NCBI GenBank assembly: GCA_905236495.1
Contig: CAJOPV010000132.1
Coordinates: forward strand, 1 to 28,303
Length of the DNA stretch: 28,303 nt
DNA from: an uncultured Christensenellaceae bacterium
GTDB lineage: Bacteria; Bacillota; Clostridia; Christensenellales; Aristaeellaceae
Reading direction: 5' to 3'
Shown: positions 1 to 7,385 of the stretch, one piece after another
How positions within the stretch are numbered: position 1 is the stretch's first letter
Layout of the letters: each line of letters opens with the position of its first letter
Program-made: the position numbers and the translations under genes
The notes under the pieces: model-generated
What the model was told of the DNA's origin: nothing
The model's database searches: none
The model's input: the letters and a program-made list of their open reading frames with translations, nothing else

Positions 1-363
1 GATCTTGGCGGCTTCTTCCACGCGGCGCTTGATCTCATCCTTGGGGGTCTTGCGCAGCTTCAGGCCGAAGGCCATGTTGTCATACACCGTCATATGGGGA
101 TACAGAGCGTAGTTCTGGAACACCATGGCGATGTCGCGGTCCTTGGGGGCCACGTCGTTCACCAGCTTGTCGCCGATGTACAGTTCGCCGTCGGAGATTT
201 CTTCCAGACCGGCCACCATGCGCAGCGTGGTGGATTTACCGCAGCCGGAAGGACCGACCAGAACGATAAATTCCTTGTCTTCGATATCCAGGTTGAAATC
301 GCTGACAGCGGTGACGCCGCCGGCATAGACCTTGTAAATGTGCTTCAGAGATACGCTGGACAT
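1..363 (-). CDS. Sugar ABC transporter ATP-binding protein (MsmX/UgpC type), 3' end missing
   Basis: The N-terminal 121 residues of a carbohydrate-importer ATPase; the rest lies beyond the left edge. The Walker A motif GPSGCGKST is at residues 37-45, followed by the Q-loop segment QNYALYPHMT, the pattern of MsmX/UgpC/MalK proteins that energise extracytoplasmic sugar import. The start begins MSSVSLKHIYK and has an AAGGAGG site 8 nt upstream. No permease or binding protein is nearby, which fits MsmX-like ATPases that serve several unlinked sugar transporters; that multitasking role is inferred. The signature motif, Walker B and the regulatory C-terminal domain are not visible, so the MsmX/UgpC/MalK subfamily cannot be settled. 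Confidence 0.93.
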   Translation of the reverse strand, partial: MSSVSLKHIYKVYAGGVTAVSDFNLDIEDKEFIVLVGPSGCGKSTTLRMVAGLEEISDGELYIGDKLVNDVAPKDRDIAMVFQNYALYPHMTVYDNMAFGLKLRKTPKDEIKRRVEEAAKI

Positions 364-431
364 GTACCAAATCCTCCTTCAATGCCTCTTATTGTACGGG
401 CGGAGCCGATGGCCTCTCCCTTGATGGTGAT

Positions 432-460
432 ATTATACAGTTTTTTTCCCCGTTTGAACA
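432..460 (-). promoter_or_regulatory. Probable promoter of the sugar ATPase gene
   Basis: On the minus strand a perfect TATAAT (437-432) lies 17 nt downstream of a weak -35, TGTTCA (460-455), and about 70 nt before the ATPase start. The -10 is convincing and the -35 poor. Nothing else is recognised between about 461 and 631. Confidence 0.5.
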
Positions 461-631
461 GCCGAAAAACCTACCAAATTTTTGCCCCTTTCTTCGTGCA
501 TCTATTGTATTCTTTGGGATAAATCATCCCTGATCGTGCCGTTTGGCTCGGCTTTTTCCCCTCCCCGCGCCGTAATATGCACAAAAAACGTTGGGCAACG
601 GCCCTTCGCTGCCGGGTGATGCAGGATCGCC

Positions 632-660
632 TTGACTTCAAAAATCCGTTCCTATATAAT
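632..660 (+). promoter_or_regulatory. Consensus sigma-A promoter for the small hydrophobic peptide transcript
   Basis: TTGACT (632-637), a 17-nt spacer and a perfect TATAAT (655-660). Transcription would start near 667, where a GCCGCC/GGCGGC hairpin (667-687) caps the 5' end. It serves no large gene, only the 26-residue peptide at 745. Confidence 0.78.
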
Positions 661-744
661 GAAGCTGCCGCCTGATCTTCCGGCGGCGGACAGGGAGGAA
701 ATACGCGGGGCTTGCACCTGCCGCATGTTGAACGAAAGCAGGGA

Positions 745-825
745 ATGCCCTTGAGCGGATATGAGATCGCCATGATCTGCGCAGCAGTCGTGACATTCTT
801 GCTGAAGCTGATCAAGTTCTTTTGA
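745..825 (+). CDS. Small hydrophobic peptide, putative holin-like type I toxin
   Basis: A 26-codon reading frame, MPLSGYEIAMICAAVVTF followed by a lysine-containing end (LLKLIKFF). It has a polar start, a YE pair before a single hydrophobic helix and a basic, aromatic tail. This resembles the putative holin-like toxin peptides of Firmicutes (TxpA/BsrG-like type I toxins), which insert in the membrane; family membership is judged by eye. Support comes from context: a consensus promoter 85 nt upstream, a 5' stem-loop, a hairpin just after the stop (837-871) and a possible antisense promoter beyond it. The start is uncertain. The GGGA before ATG 745 is very close, and an in-frame TTG at 712, 13 nt after GGGAGG, would give 37 residues. 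A nine-codon frame (725-754) overlaps the start and could couple translation. Confidence 0.55.
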   Translation: MPLSGYEIAMICAAVVTFLLKLIKFF

Positions 826-836
826 ACCGGATCAGA

Positions 837-871
837 AAAGCCACCGCGTACTGCCAATGCGCGGTGGCTTT
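837..871. terminator. Strong hairpin after the small toxin-like gene
   Basis: A perfect 12-bp stem, AAAGCCACCGCG (837-848) with CGCGGTGGCTTT (860-871), and an 11-nt loop. The plus-strand 3' tract is only TTTG. On the minus strand the stem ends in GGCTTTTC, so it is the better terminator for a leftward antisense RNA. A second small hairpin, CATCACC/GGTGATG (880-897), follows. Confidence 0.7.
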
Positions 872-926
872 GCGGAAAGCATCACCAATCGGTGATGGTT
901 TCTGCGGGCAGCCGCTCCCTGCCTTT

Positions 927-955
927 ATTCTTTGCGCAGGGCCGTCCAAAGTCAA
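927..955 (-). promoter_or_regulatory. Possible antisense promoter facing the toxin-like gene
   Basis: On the minus strand TTGACT (955-950), a 17-nt spacer and AAGAAT (932-927, 4 of 6 consensus). A transcript starting near 920 would run left through both hairpins and end near 832, about 85-90 nt long, antisense to the 3' region of the peptide mRNA. Confidence 0.35.
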
Positions 956-997
956 GCGATCGAATCAGCATCATTTCTTTCTCAAAGGAGGCTCACC

Positions 998-1741
998 ATG
1001 GAAAGCGATCCTATCCGCCAGTTGGCGGAGCTGATTTCTTCCTCCCGCCGGGCGGTGTTCTTCGGCGGGGCGGGGGTATCCACCGAAAGCGGCATCCCCG
1101 ATTTCCGCAGCACCGACGGGCTGTATCACCAGCAGTGGCGCTATCCCCCGGAAACCATCCTGAGCCACGATTTCTTTATCCGGCGAACGGAGGAATTCTT
1201 TGATTTTTACCGGAAAAAGATGCTCTTCCCCGCCGCCCGGCCCAACGCCGCCCACCTGGCCCTGGCGGAGTTGGAGAGCCGGGGGTATATCGCCGCCGTC
1301 GTCACCCAGAATATCGACGGGCTGCACCAGGCCGCAGGCAGCAAAAACGTCATCGAGCTTCACGGTTCCGTGCTGCGCAATCACTGCGTCCGCTGCGGGC
1401 GTGCCTTTTCATTGGAGGAAATCATGGCCTCCAAGGGGGTGCCCGCCTGCGCCTGCGGCGGCGTCATCAAGCCGGACGTGGTGCTCTACGGCGAGCAATT
1501 GCCGGCCGACGCCATCGAAAACGCCCTGGATTCCATCGCCCGGGCTGACCTGCTCATCATCGGCGGCACCTCCCTGTCGGTGTATCCCGCCGCCGGGTTC
1601 GTGGAGGGCTTTTCGGGGCCCATCGCCATCATCAACCGTTCCCCCACCGCCATGGACCGCCGGGCGGACGTGGTGATCTCTCAGCCCATTGGTGAGGCCT
1701 TCTCCGCCATGATGGCGATCCTGGACGGTCAGGCACAATGA
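998..1741 (+). CDS. cobB: Sir2-family NAD-dependent protein deacylase
   Basis: A 247-residue sirtuin that removes acyl groups from protein lysines, using NAD+ and releasing nicotinamide and O-acyl-ADP-ribose. Visible are the Rossmann segment GAGVSTESGIPDFRS (24-38), TQNID (103-107), the catalytic His122 in ELHGS, a zinc site made of C130-x2-C133 and C151-x-C153, and GTSLSVYPAA (190-199). After Tyr71 the residues run RKK, so the Tyr-x-x-Arg pair typical of desuccinylases is absent; deacetylation is more likely, by inference. The start is ATG 998 because AAAGGAGG lies 6 nt upstream; an in-frame start at 932 has no such site. It is a single gene, with a new promoter beginning downstream at 1789. 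Confidence 0.95.
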   Translation: MESDPIRQLAELISSSRRAVFFGGAGVSTESGIPDFRSTDGLYHQQWRYPPETILSHDFFIRRTEEFFDFYRKKMLFPAARPNAAHLALAELESRGYIAAVVTQNIDGLHQAAGSKNVIELHGSVLRNHCVRCGRAFSLEEIMASKGVPACACGGVIKPDVVLYGEQLPADAIENALDSIARADLLIIGGTSLSVYPAAGFVEGFSGPIAIINRSPTAMDRRADVVISQPIGEAFSAMMAILDGQAQ

Positions 1742-1788
1742 AATTGTAACATTTCAAGGGTTTTTTCCCACTTTCCATGAAAATATGA

Positions 1789-1817
1789 TTGACATTTCGT
1801 AATATTTTTGATATAAG
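1789..1817 (+). promoter_or_regulatory. Sigma-A promoter of the VanY-fold gene
   Basis: A perfect TTGACA (1789-1794), a 17-nt spacer and TATAAG (1812-1817). The predicted transcription start is near 1824. This rules out an in-frame ATG at 1830, whose ribosome site would not be transcribed, and supports the start at 1896. Confidence 0.75.
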
Positions 1818-1895
1818 TAAGCAGGAGAAATGTCATTTTTCCAGCGTTTGCAAATCAATGCCGGCGCCCGGTGCGCCGCGGAAGGGGAAGATAAA

Positions 1896-3020
1896 ATGGC
1901 AAAGAATCACGGCAAGGACGCCTATCGCACCCTGGTGCGCGTCCTGATCGTGCTGTTTGTGCTCACGGCGATCTGCGCGGCGGGGTATTTCCTGCTGGAT
2001 CAGAGCGCCAAGACCCAGCAAAAGGAAAACGAGGCCGCCGCCCAGACGGAGAACGCCCGGCTGGAGGAGCAGTACCGCCAGGCCAAGGCCGAGGAAGAGG
2101 CCAAGGCCGAGCAGGGCGAAAGCATCCAATGGCCCACCCCCAAGGCCCAGGGCTGGGACGTGGTGGATTTGAGCGAATTCCCGCTGACGAATCCCCGCCA
2201 GCTTACCGTCACCCGGCATGACCTGCTGCTGGGCGGCATGATGCTGCTCAATCACTGGCACAGCCTGCCGGACGATTTCCCGGAAAGCGACCTCATCAGC
2301 GTGCACACCTCCAAGAACGGCGTGCCCGTGAAGAACGCCAGCGTCAAGCTGTTCCCCGCCGCCGTCACCGCCGTTGAAAACGTCCTCGCCGCCGCCAAGG
2401 AGGCGGGTCTGGAGGGCTATATCATCGACGAGGGCTACCGCACCCGGGAAACCCAGCAGGGCTATTACGATAAGGAGGCCGCCAATTATTCTGAACGGCT
2501 CAGCGGCGACGCCCTCATCGAAAAGGTGCGCCAGACCGTCAACTACCCCGGCACCAGCGAATATCAAAGCGGCTTTTCCTTCCGGGTGGATCGGTACAAG
2601 AAGGACGATAAGGCATTCATGGACCAGAAGTTCAAGGATATGGAACAATCCAATTGGCTGCTGGCCCACAGCTGGGAATACGGCATCATCTTCCGCTTCC
2701 CGGTGCAGGGCTATCCCAACGAAACGGTCAGCGATAAATCCTACAAGACCGGCGAAAGCAAATCCCTGAGCATCTACCGCTACGTGGGCAAGGCCAACGC
2801 CGCCGTCATGCACCTGATGAATTTCTGCATGGAGGAATATATCGAATACCTCTCCCTCCATCCCCACATCGCCGTGTATCAGGACGGCGTCCTCAAATAT
2901 GAGATCACCCGGGTGCCCGGCGGCGATACCGATATCACCGTTTCCGCCTCCGCCTCCGCCAAGGAGATCGTCGCCTCCGCCGACAACTGCGGCGGCGTGA
3001 TCGTGGCGATGAGCTACTAA
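1896..3020 (+). CDS. Membrane-anchored VanY/M15-fold protein lacking zinc ligands (pseudo-carboxypeptidase)
   Basis: A 374-residue protein: short cytoplasmic tail, one membrane helix (about residues 14-35), a charged coiled-coil-like stretch rich in Glu, Ala and Lys (about 40-75), then a D-Ala-D-Ala carboxypeptidase fold. The fold is recognised from YIIDEGYRT, SEYQSGFSFRV (221-231), WEYGIIFRFP and YRYVG. In active enzymes these are S-E-H-Q-x-G-x-A-x-D and E-P-W-H-x-R-Y-V-G. Here the first ligand His is Tyr223, the Asp is Arg230, and the last motif reads S290-L-S-I293, so the catalytic Glu and final His are also gone. Peptidase activity is therefore unlikely; a peptidoglycan-binding or scaffold role is inferred. 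The start at 1896 has GAAGGGGAAG upstream. The C-terminal ~40 residues, rich in Ser, Ala and Val, are not recognised. Confidence 0.85.
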   Translation: MAKNHGKDAYRTLVRVLIVLFVLTAICAAGYFLLDQSAKTQQKENEAAAQTENARLEEQYRQAKAEEEAKAEQGESIQWPTPKAQGWDVVDLSEFPLTNPRQLTVTRHDLLLGGMMLLNHWHSLPDDFPESDLISVHTSKNGVPVKNASVKLFPAAVTAVENVLAAAKEAGLEGYIIDEGYRTRETQQGYYDKEAANYSERLSGDALIEKVRQTVNYPGTSEYQSGFSFRVDRYKKDDKAFMDQKFKDMEQSNWLLAHSWEYGIIFRFPVQGYPNETVSDKSYKTGESKSLSIYRYVGKANAAVMHLMNFCMEEYIEYLSLHPHIAVYQDGVLKYEITRVPGGDTDITVSASASAKEIVASADNCGGVIVAMSY

Positions 3021-3083
3021 AGCGAAGGAGAGGGCCATGCATGGCTCTCGCATTCGGTACATCCGTTTCTTGTAAAATGACGG

Positions 3084-3126
3084 GGCTGCTGCACTAAGAA
3101 AAAAAGTGCGGCAGCCTCTTCTTTTT
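3084..3126 (+). terminator. Rho-independent terminator of the VanY-fold gene
   Basis: A 12-bp stem, GGCTGCTGCACT (3084-3095) with AGTGCGGCAGCC (3105-3116, one G-U pair), an A-rich 9-nt loop, then TCTTCTTTTT. Confidence 0.9.
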
Positions 3127-3195
3127 ACGGTCAGATATTGATAGAGGAAGCGGTCATTCCGGCTGCTCCTCGGGCCGGCATGCCCGGCCCTGCGG

Positions 3196-3226
3196 ATAAA
3201 AAATGAAGGGCTGACCGCCCTTCATT
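3196..3226 (-). terminator. Rho-independent terminator of the RNase J gene
   Basis: Read on the minus strand, AATGAAGGGC (3226-3217 side) pairs over 10 bp with GCCCTTCATT around a 5-nt loop and is followed by TTTTATCC. It lies 28 nt past the rnj stop, converging with the terminator at 3084. Confidence 0.88.
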
Positions 3227-3254
3227 ACGTCCGGCTGATTGCTGGGAATCCCCT

Positions 3255-4919
3255 TTATCCCAAATCCACGATGATGGGCAGGATCATGGGGTTGCGTTTG
3301 ATCTTATCGTAGATGTAGCGGTGCAATTCATCCTTGATGCGGTTTTTGATGCTGGGCCAGTCGCTGCCCTCGATGCGCCCGTAGCTGGCGAGGATGGAGC
3401 GCACCACCTCCCGGGTGGATTCGATGATATCCTCATTCTCCCGCACATACACAAAGCCCCGGGAAATCACATCCGGCCCGGAGACCAGCACGCCGTTGGT
3501 GCGGTCGAAGGCCATGGCGACGATGATCAGGCCGTCCTGGGAAAGGTGCTTGCGGTCCCGAAGCACCACGTTGCCCACGTCCCCGATGCCCAGGCCATCC
3601 ACCAGCACCTCCCCGGTGGGCACGGTATCCCCCAGTGACAGGCTGTTCTGGCTCATTTCGATCACCTGGCCCGCGGAGGGCAGCACGATATTCTTTCGGT
3701 CCATGCCCATGCTTTCCGCCAGCTCCGCGTGCTGCCAGAGCATGCGGTATTCCCCGTGAACGGGAATGAAATACTTGGGCCGCACCAGGGCGTGCATCAG
3801 CTTGATTTCCTCCTGGCAGGCGTGGCCCGATACGTGCACCTCCGCCATGGCCTCGTAGATCACCTCGGCCCCGCAGCGATACAACTGGTTGATGACCCGG
3901 GAAACGAACTTTTCGTTGCCGGGGATGGGCGTGGCGGAAATGATGACCTTATCCGAGGGCTTGATCTGCAGCTTTCGGTGTTCGGAAAAGGCCATGCGGG
4001 TCAGGCCGCTCATGGGCTCGCCCTGGCTGCCGGTGGTGAGGATCAGCAGCTCATCGTCCCGGAAGGAATCCAGGTCGTCCATTTCCAGCAGATACCCCTC
4101 CGGGATCTGCAATTCGCCCAGCTGCATCGCCACCCGGCTGACAGAGATCATGCTGCGGCCCACGAAGCACACCTTCCGCCCGAAGCGGATGCCGCTGTCG
4201 ATCACCTGCTGCAAGCGGTTGATATTGCTGGCGAACATCGCCACGATCACCCGGCCCTGAGCGTTGCGGAACTGGTTGATGAAGGTATCCCCGATCTTCT
4301 TTTCGCTCATGGTATAGCCCGGGCGCTCGATATTGGTGCTTTCGCATAAAAGGGCCATGACCCCCGCGTCCCCGGCAGCCGCCAGGGAGCTCAGATCGGT
4401 GATCTCGCCATCCACGGGGGTAAAATCGATCTTGAAGTCCCCGGAGTGCACCACCACCCCGGCGGGGCAGGAAATGATCAGGGCGCAGGCCCCGGGGATG
4501 GAATGGCTCACCTTCACGAATTTCACCGTGAATTTGCCGATCTTCACTTCGTCCCGGGGCACGATGGGGTTCATCTGGATGCCGTTCACCCGATGCTCCC
4601 GCAGCTTGAGATCGATCAGCGCCAGCGTCAGCCTTGTGCCCCAGATGGGGGCGGGCACCTGCTGCAGCACATAGGGGGTGGCCCCGATGTGATCCTCATG
4701 CCCGTGGGTGAATACGTAGCCCCGCACCCGATCTTTGTTATCCACCAGATACGTCACGTCCGGGATCACCAGATCGATGCCCAGCATATCTTCATTGGGG
4801 AAGATAGAGCCTACGTCCACCACCAGGATATCATCCTCATATTCCAGTACCGTCAAATTTTTGCCGATCTCATCCACGCCGCCCAGGGGGATGATCCGCA
4901 GCTTCTTATCCTGTGCCAT
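3255..4919 (-). CDS. rnj: Ribonuclease J
   Basis: A 554-residue metallo-beta-lactamase/beta-CASP nuclease, the usual length for RNase J1. It has 5'-to-3' exonuclease and endonuclease activity and is central to mRNA decay and rRNA maturation in Firmicutes. The zinc motif HGHEDHIG is at residues 72-79; VVHSGDFKIDF and the later PVHGEYRM supply further metal and active-site residues, and the beta-CASP region holds ATPIPGNE. The start is fixed by AAAGGAGG 7 nt upstream. The gene stands alone: an extended -10 promoter lies about 120 nt upstream and its own terminator follows. The leader contains a CCGCC/GGCGG hairpin (4994-5007) and a palindrome (4956-4972). Whether it is J1 or J2 is not decided here. 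Confidence 0.97.
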   Translation of the reverse strand: MAQDKKLRIIPLGGVDEIGKNLTVLEYEDDILVVDVGSIFPNEDMLGIDLVIPDVTYLVDNKDRVRGYVFTHGHEDHIGATPYVLQQVPAPIWGTRLTLALIDLKLREHRVNGIQMNPIVPRDEVKIGKFTVKFVKVSHSIPGACALIISCPAGVVVHSGDFKIDFTPVDGEITDLSSLAAAGDAGVMALLCESTNIERPGYTMSEKKIGDTFINQFRNAQGRVIVAMFASNINRLQQVIDSGIRFGRKVCFVGRSMISVSRVAMQLGELQIPEGYLLEMDDLDSFRDDELLILTTGSQGEPMSGLTRMAFSEHRKLQIKPSDKVIISATPIPGNEKFVSRVINQLYRCGAEVIYEAMAEVHVSGHACQEEIKLMHALVRPKYFIPVHGEYRMLWQHAELAESMGMDRKNIVLPSAGQVIEMSQNSLSLGDTVPTGEVLVDGLGIGDVGNVVLRDRKHLSQDGLIIVAMAFDRTNGVLVSGPDVISRGFVYVRENEDIIESTREVVRSILASYGRIEGSDWPSIKNRIKDELHRYIYDKIKRNPMILPIIVDLG

Positions 4920-4955
4920 AAAGGCCTCCTTTCACTATCGGTGATTGCATGAAGA

Positions 4956-4972
4956 AAACGATCCGATCGTTT
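4956..4972. repeat. 17-nt palindrome in the RNase J leader
   Basis: AAACGATC, one central C, then GATCGTTT: 8-bp arms around one base. It lies 37 nt upstream of the rnj start and inside its predicted 5' UTR. It could be an operator or a short mRNA stem; no regulator is assigned. Confidence 0.5.
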
Positions 4973-5038
4973 GAACATCTATTCTGTTTATCTCCGCCTT
5001 GGGGCGGCCATAAGACAGGCAATAACCAATCTAAAGGT

Positions 5039-5047
5039 ATTATAGCA
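5039..5047 (-). promoter_or_regulatory. Extended -10 promoter of RNase J
   Basis: On the minus strand TGCTATAAT (5047-5039) is an extended -10 with perfect TATAAT. The -35 region (TGGTAA, 5067-5062) is poor. Predicted leader about 113 nt. In the rest of the gap, between 5068 and 5223, I see nothing recognisable. Confidence 0.55.
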
Positions 5048-5223
5048 TAATCCTTTCAGGATTACCAGATTGCTTTTTTGACGAAATATTGCCTGTTTTC
5101 TGTGCCAATATGAATAAATTGCACAAATCGCGGCCCCTGATCCGCCGTTTCCGCCATCCGGATGCAAGCCTTGGCTACCAAAATATTACAGTTTCCTGAA
5201 GAAAAGTTTACGTCCTCCGGGCG

Positions 5224-5252
5224 TTGTCCTGATCCAGCGAATATGATATACT
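5224..5252 (+). promoter_or_regulatory. Promoter of the dipeptidase-rlmH operon
   Basis: TTGTCC (5224-5229), a 17-nt spacer and TATACT (5247-5252). The transcript would start near 5259, 27 nt before the first start codon. No other promoter was seen between the six genes that follow. Confidence 0.65.
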
Positions 5253-5285
5253 GAGTAGAGCATTTTCTCTTTGCCGGAGGCGCCC

Positions 5286-6191
5286 ATGCTGCTGTTTGAC
5301 ACCCACGCCGACACCCTCTATTCCCTGGCCCTGCACCCCCGCCGCCCCTGCGACGTGACGAAGGACAGGGCAGAGCGCGGCGGCGTCAGCGCCCAGACCC
5401 TGGCGCTGTACGTAGGGGCCAGCCCCGATCTGCGGCGCATCCGCCGGGCCTTTGAAAAGATGTTCGCCCAGGCGGAAAAGCTGGAGCGATGGGGCTGGAA
5501 GCGGATCGGGGATTACCGGGACGCCCGGGAAGACGAATGCGCCTTTATCCTGTCGGTGGAGGGGTGCGATCTCCTGGCGGGGGATTTGTCCCTCCTGGCA
5601 GATTGGCGGCGGCGGGGCGTTCGGATGGCGGCCCTGTGCTGGAACTACGAAAACGCCTTAGGCGCCCCCGCCGTGACGGATCAGCACGCGCCCCTTTCCC
5701 CCTTCGGGCGGGCGGCGGCGAAGGAGATGGCCCGCCTGGGCATCGCCCCGGACGTGAGCCACTTGAACCGGCGCGGGTTTTACGATCTATTGGAAATGGG
5801 CCTTATGCCCCTGGCCTCCCATTCCTGCTGCGACGCGCTGCGCCCTCATCCCCGGAACCTGACGGATGCCCAGCTCCGGGCCCTCTTTGAGGCCCAAGGC
5901 TACGTGGGGGTGAATTTCTACCCCGGCTTCCTGGACGAATCCGGCAGCGCCGACGTGGAGACGGTGTGCCGCCACGTTTTGCACATGCTGGACCTGGGAG
6001 GCGAAGAGCACGTGGGCTTCGGCTCGGATTTTGACGGCATCGAGGCAAAACCCCGGGGCCTCTCCGGCCCCCAGGATTTCCCCGTATTGCTGGAGGCCCT
6101 CCGGCGTCACGGCGTCACGGAAGCGATGCTGACCGATCTGGCGGGCAATAACCTGCTGCGCTATTACGACCGCTTCGACCCCCGCACCTAA
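5286..6191 (+). CDS. Membrane dipeptidase family hydrolase (peptidase M19)
   Basis: A 301-residue renal-dipeptidase-like enzyme, a TIM-barrel dizinc hydrolase that cleaves dipeptides including some D-containing ones. Zinc-ligand motifs are DTHADT (His7, Asp9), SVEGCD (bridging Glu), ASHSCCDAL (His) and HPRNL; GFGSDFDG near the C-terminus completes the family pattern. There is no signal peptide or membrane segment, so it is probably cytoplasmic despite the family name. The start is ATG 5286, with GGAGG 5 nt upstream; an upstream in-frame TTG (5271) overlaps that site. It is the first gene of the operon that continues with mtnN 19 nt downstream. The physiological substrate is unknown. Confidence 0.94.
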   Translation: MLLFDTHADTLYSLALHPRRPCDVTKDRAERGGVSAQTLALYVGASPDLRRIRRAFEKMFAQAEKLERWGWKRIGDYRDAREDECAFILSVEGCDLLAGDLSLLADWRRRGVRMAALCWNYENALGAPAVTDQHAPLSPFGRAAAKEMARLGIAPDVSHLNRRGFYDLLEMGLMPLASHSCCDALRPHPRNLTDAQLRALFEAQGYVGVNFYPGFLDESGSADVETVCRHVLHMLDLGGEEHVGFGSDFDGIEAKPRGLSGPQDFPVLLEALRRHGVTEAMLTDLAGNNLLRYYDRFDPRT

Positions 6192-6210
6192 GAAAGAAAG
6201 GAAGATCCCC

Positions 6211-6912
6211 ATGCTTGGCATCATCGGCGCCATGGACAGGGAAGTGGATGCCCTCCGCTCCGCCATGACGGATACCCGGGAAGCCCGCGTCGGCTTTACC
6301 CGCTACACGAAGGGGCTTTTGTACGGCGTGCCCGTTTGCCTGGCCCAATGCGGCATCGGCAAGGTGCACGCCGCCCTGTGCGCCCAGGGCATGATCCTGA
6401 ATGAATCGGTGGAGGCGCTGCTGAACATCGGCGTCGCCGGGGCTCTGCGGCCCACCCTGCGGATCGGCGACGCGGTGATCGCCCGGTCCGCCGTGCAGCA
6501 CGATATGGATACCACCCCCATCGGCGACCCCTTGGGGCTGATCTCCGGCCCCAATATCGTGCACATCCCCTGCGATGCAGCCCTTATTTCTCTGCTGCGC
6601 CGGGCGGCGGAGCAGGCGGGGATCCGCTATGAGGAGGGGGCTGTCGCCACCGGGGATCAGTTCATCGTGGGTCTGGAAAGAAAGCAGCGCATCGCCGCCG
6701 CCTTTGACGCCGCCGCCTGCGATATGGAGGGCGGGGCCATCGCCCAATGCTGCTACGAAATGGGAGTGCCCTACGCCGCCGTCCGCTGCATTTCCGACAC
6801 CCGGGACGGAGACGGAAGAGAGTATCTCACGAAAGCCCAGCTGGCCTGCCAAAGCGAAGAAAAGCTGCTGAAAAGCTTTTTGCCCCTGTACCAGCAAAAC
6901 AAGAGAGGATGA
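6211..6912 (+). CDS. mtnN: 5'-methylthioadenosine/S-adenosylhomocysteine nucleosidase
   Basis: A 233-residue nucleosidase (MTAN/Pfs) that splits adenine from methylthioadenosine and S-adenosylhomocysteine, clearing inhibitory by-products of SAM use. The N-terminus LGIIGAMDREVD, the GIGKVHAA segment, NIGVAGAL, the substrate-binding CDMEGGAIAQ with its Glu, and the catalytic Asp in RCISD all match. The length is normal. AGAAAGGAAG precedes the start. The 3' end overlaps the extreme 5' region of the dCMP deaminase gene. It sits in the same transcript as rlmH, a SAM-dependent methyltransferase, a reasonable but not specific functional link. Confidence 0.95.
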   Translation: MLGIIGAMDREVDALRSAMTDTREARVGFTRYTKGLLYGVPVCLAQCGIGKVHAALCAQGMILNESVEALLNIGVAGALRPTLRIGDAVIARSAVQHDMDTTPIGDPLGLISGPNIVHIPCDAALISLLRRAAEQAGIRYEEGAVATGDQFIVGLERKQRIAAAFDAAACDMEGGAIAQCCYEMGVPYAAVRCISDTRDGDGREYLTKAQLACQSEEKLLKSFLPLYQQNKRG

Positions 6913-6917
6913 ACACC

Positions 6918-7385
6918 ATGGATAAGTGGGATCAACGGTTTATGGAAATGGCCCGCCTGGTATCCACCTGGACCAGCTGCTTTGCCCCGGGCCGGGCCAT
7001 CGGCGCGGTGATCGTGAAGGACAAGCGCATCATGACGACGGGCTACAACGGCGCTCCCGCCGGCATGAAGACCTGCCGGGAAAAGGGCGAATGCCTGCGG
7101 CGGAAGCTGGGCATTCAAAGCGGCACCCACGCGGAAATCTGCTATGCCGCCCACGCCGAGCAAAACGCTATCCTGCAGGCCGCAAAGCTGGGCATCAGCA
7201 TCGACGGCGGCACCCTGTACTGCACGCATCAGCCCTGCTCCATCTGCGCCAAGATGATCGTGAACGCGGGCATCCGCCGGGTGATCTATGAGCAGGGCTA
7301 CCCGGATACCTTCACCCTGGAAATCTTTGGGGAGACCGGCGTAAAGCTGGAGAAATTCCCCGAAGAGGAAAAGGAGACGCCATGA
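6918..7385 (+). CDS. dCMP deaminase family protein (ComEB-like)
   Basis: A 155-residue zinc-dependent cytidine/deoxycytidylate deaminase that probably converts dCMP to dUMP for thymidylate synthesis. The catalytic HAE is at residues 79-81 (AAHAEQNAI) and the other zinc ligands are in PCSIC (C107, C110). TGYNGAPAG (41-49) is the substrate-side motif of dCMP deaminases, and the Cys-rich segment before HAE (TCREKGECL) is typical of the ComEB type. Start 6918 is preferred because AGAGAGG lies 9 nt upstream; ATG 6909, overlapping the mtnN stop, is the alternative and adds three residues. Its stop overlaps the next start by 4 nt (ATGA), so translation is probably coupled. Confidence 0.93.
   Translation: MDKWDQRFMEMARLVSTWTSCFAPGRAIGAVIVKDKRIMTTGYNGAPAGMKTCREKGECLRRKLGIQSGTHAEICYAAHAEQNAILQAAKLGISIDGGTLYCTHQPCSICAKMIVNAGIRRVIYEQGYPDTFTLEIFGETGVKLEKFPEEEKETP

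Noticed and set aside
471..857. A 128-codon minus-strand frame across the toxin-like locus
   Set aside because: No ribosome site or known domain, and it runs through the hairpin, promoter and 5' UTR elements of the small plus-strand gene.
1830..1895. Start of the VanY-fold gene at ATG 1830
   Set aside because: The -10 box at 1812-1817 puts the transcript start near 1824, which leaves no room for a ribosome site. ATG 1896 gives a normal membrane-anchor N-terminus.
1833..3062. A 409-codon open frame on the minus strand opposite the VanY-fold gene
   Set aside because: Gly/Ala/Asp-rich shadow product without domains; the plus-strand gene has a promoter, ribosome site and terminator.
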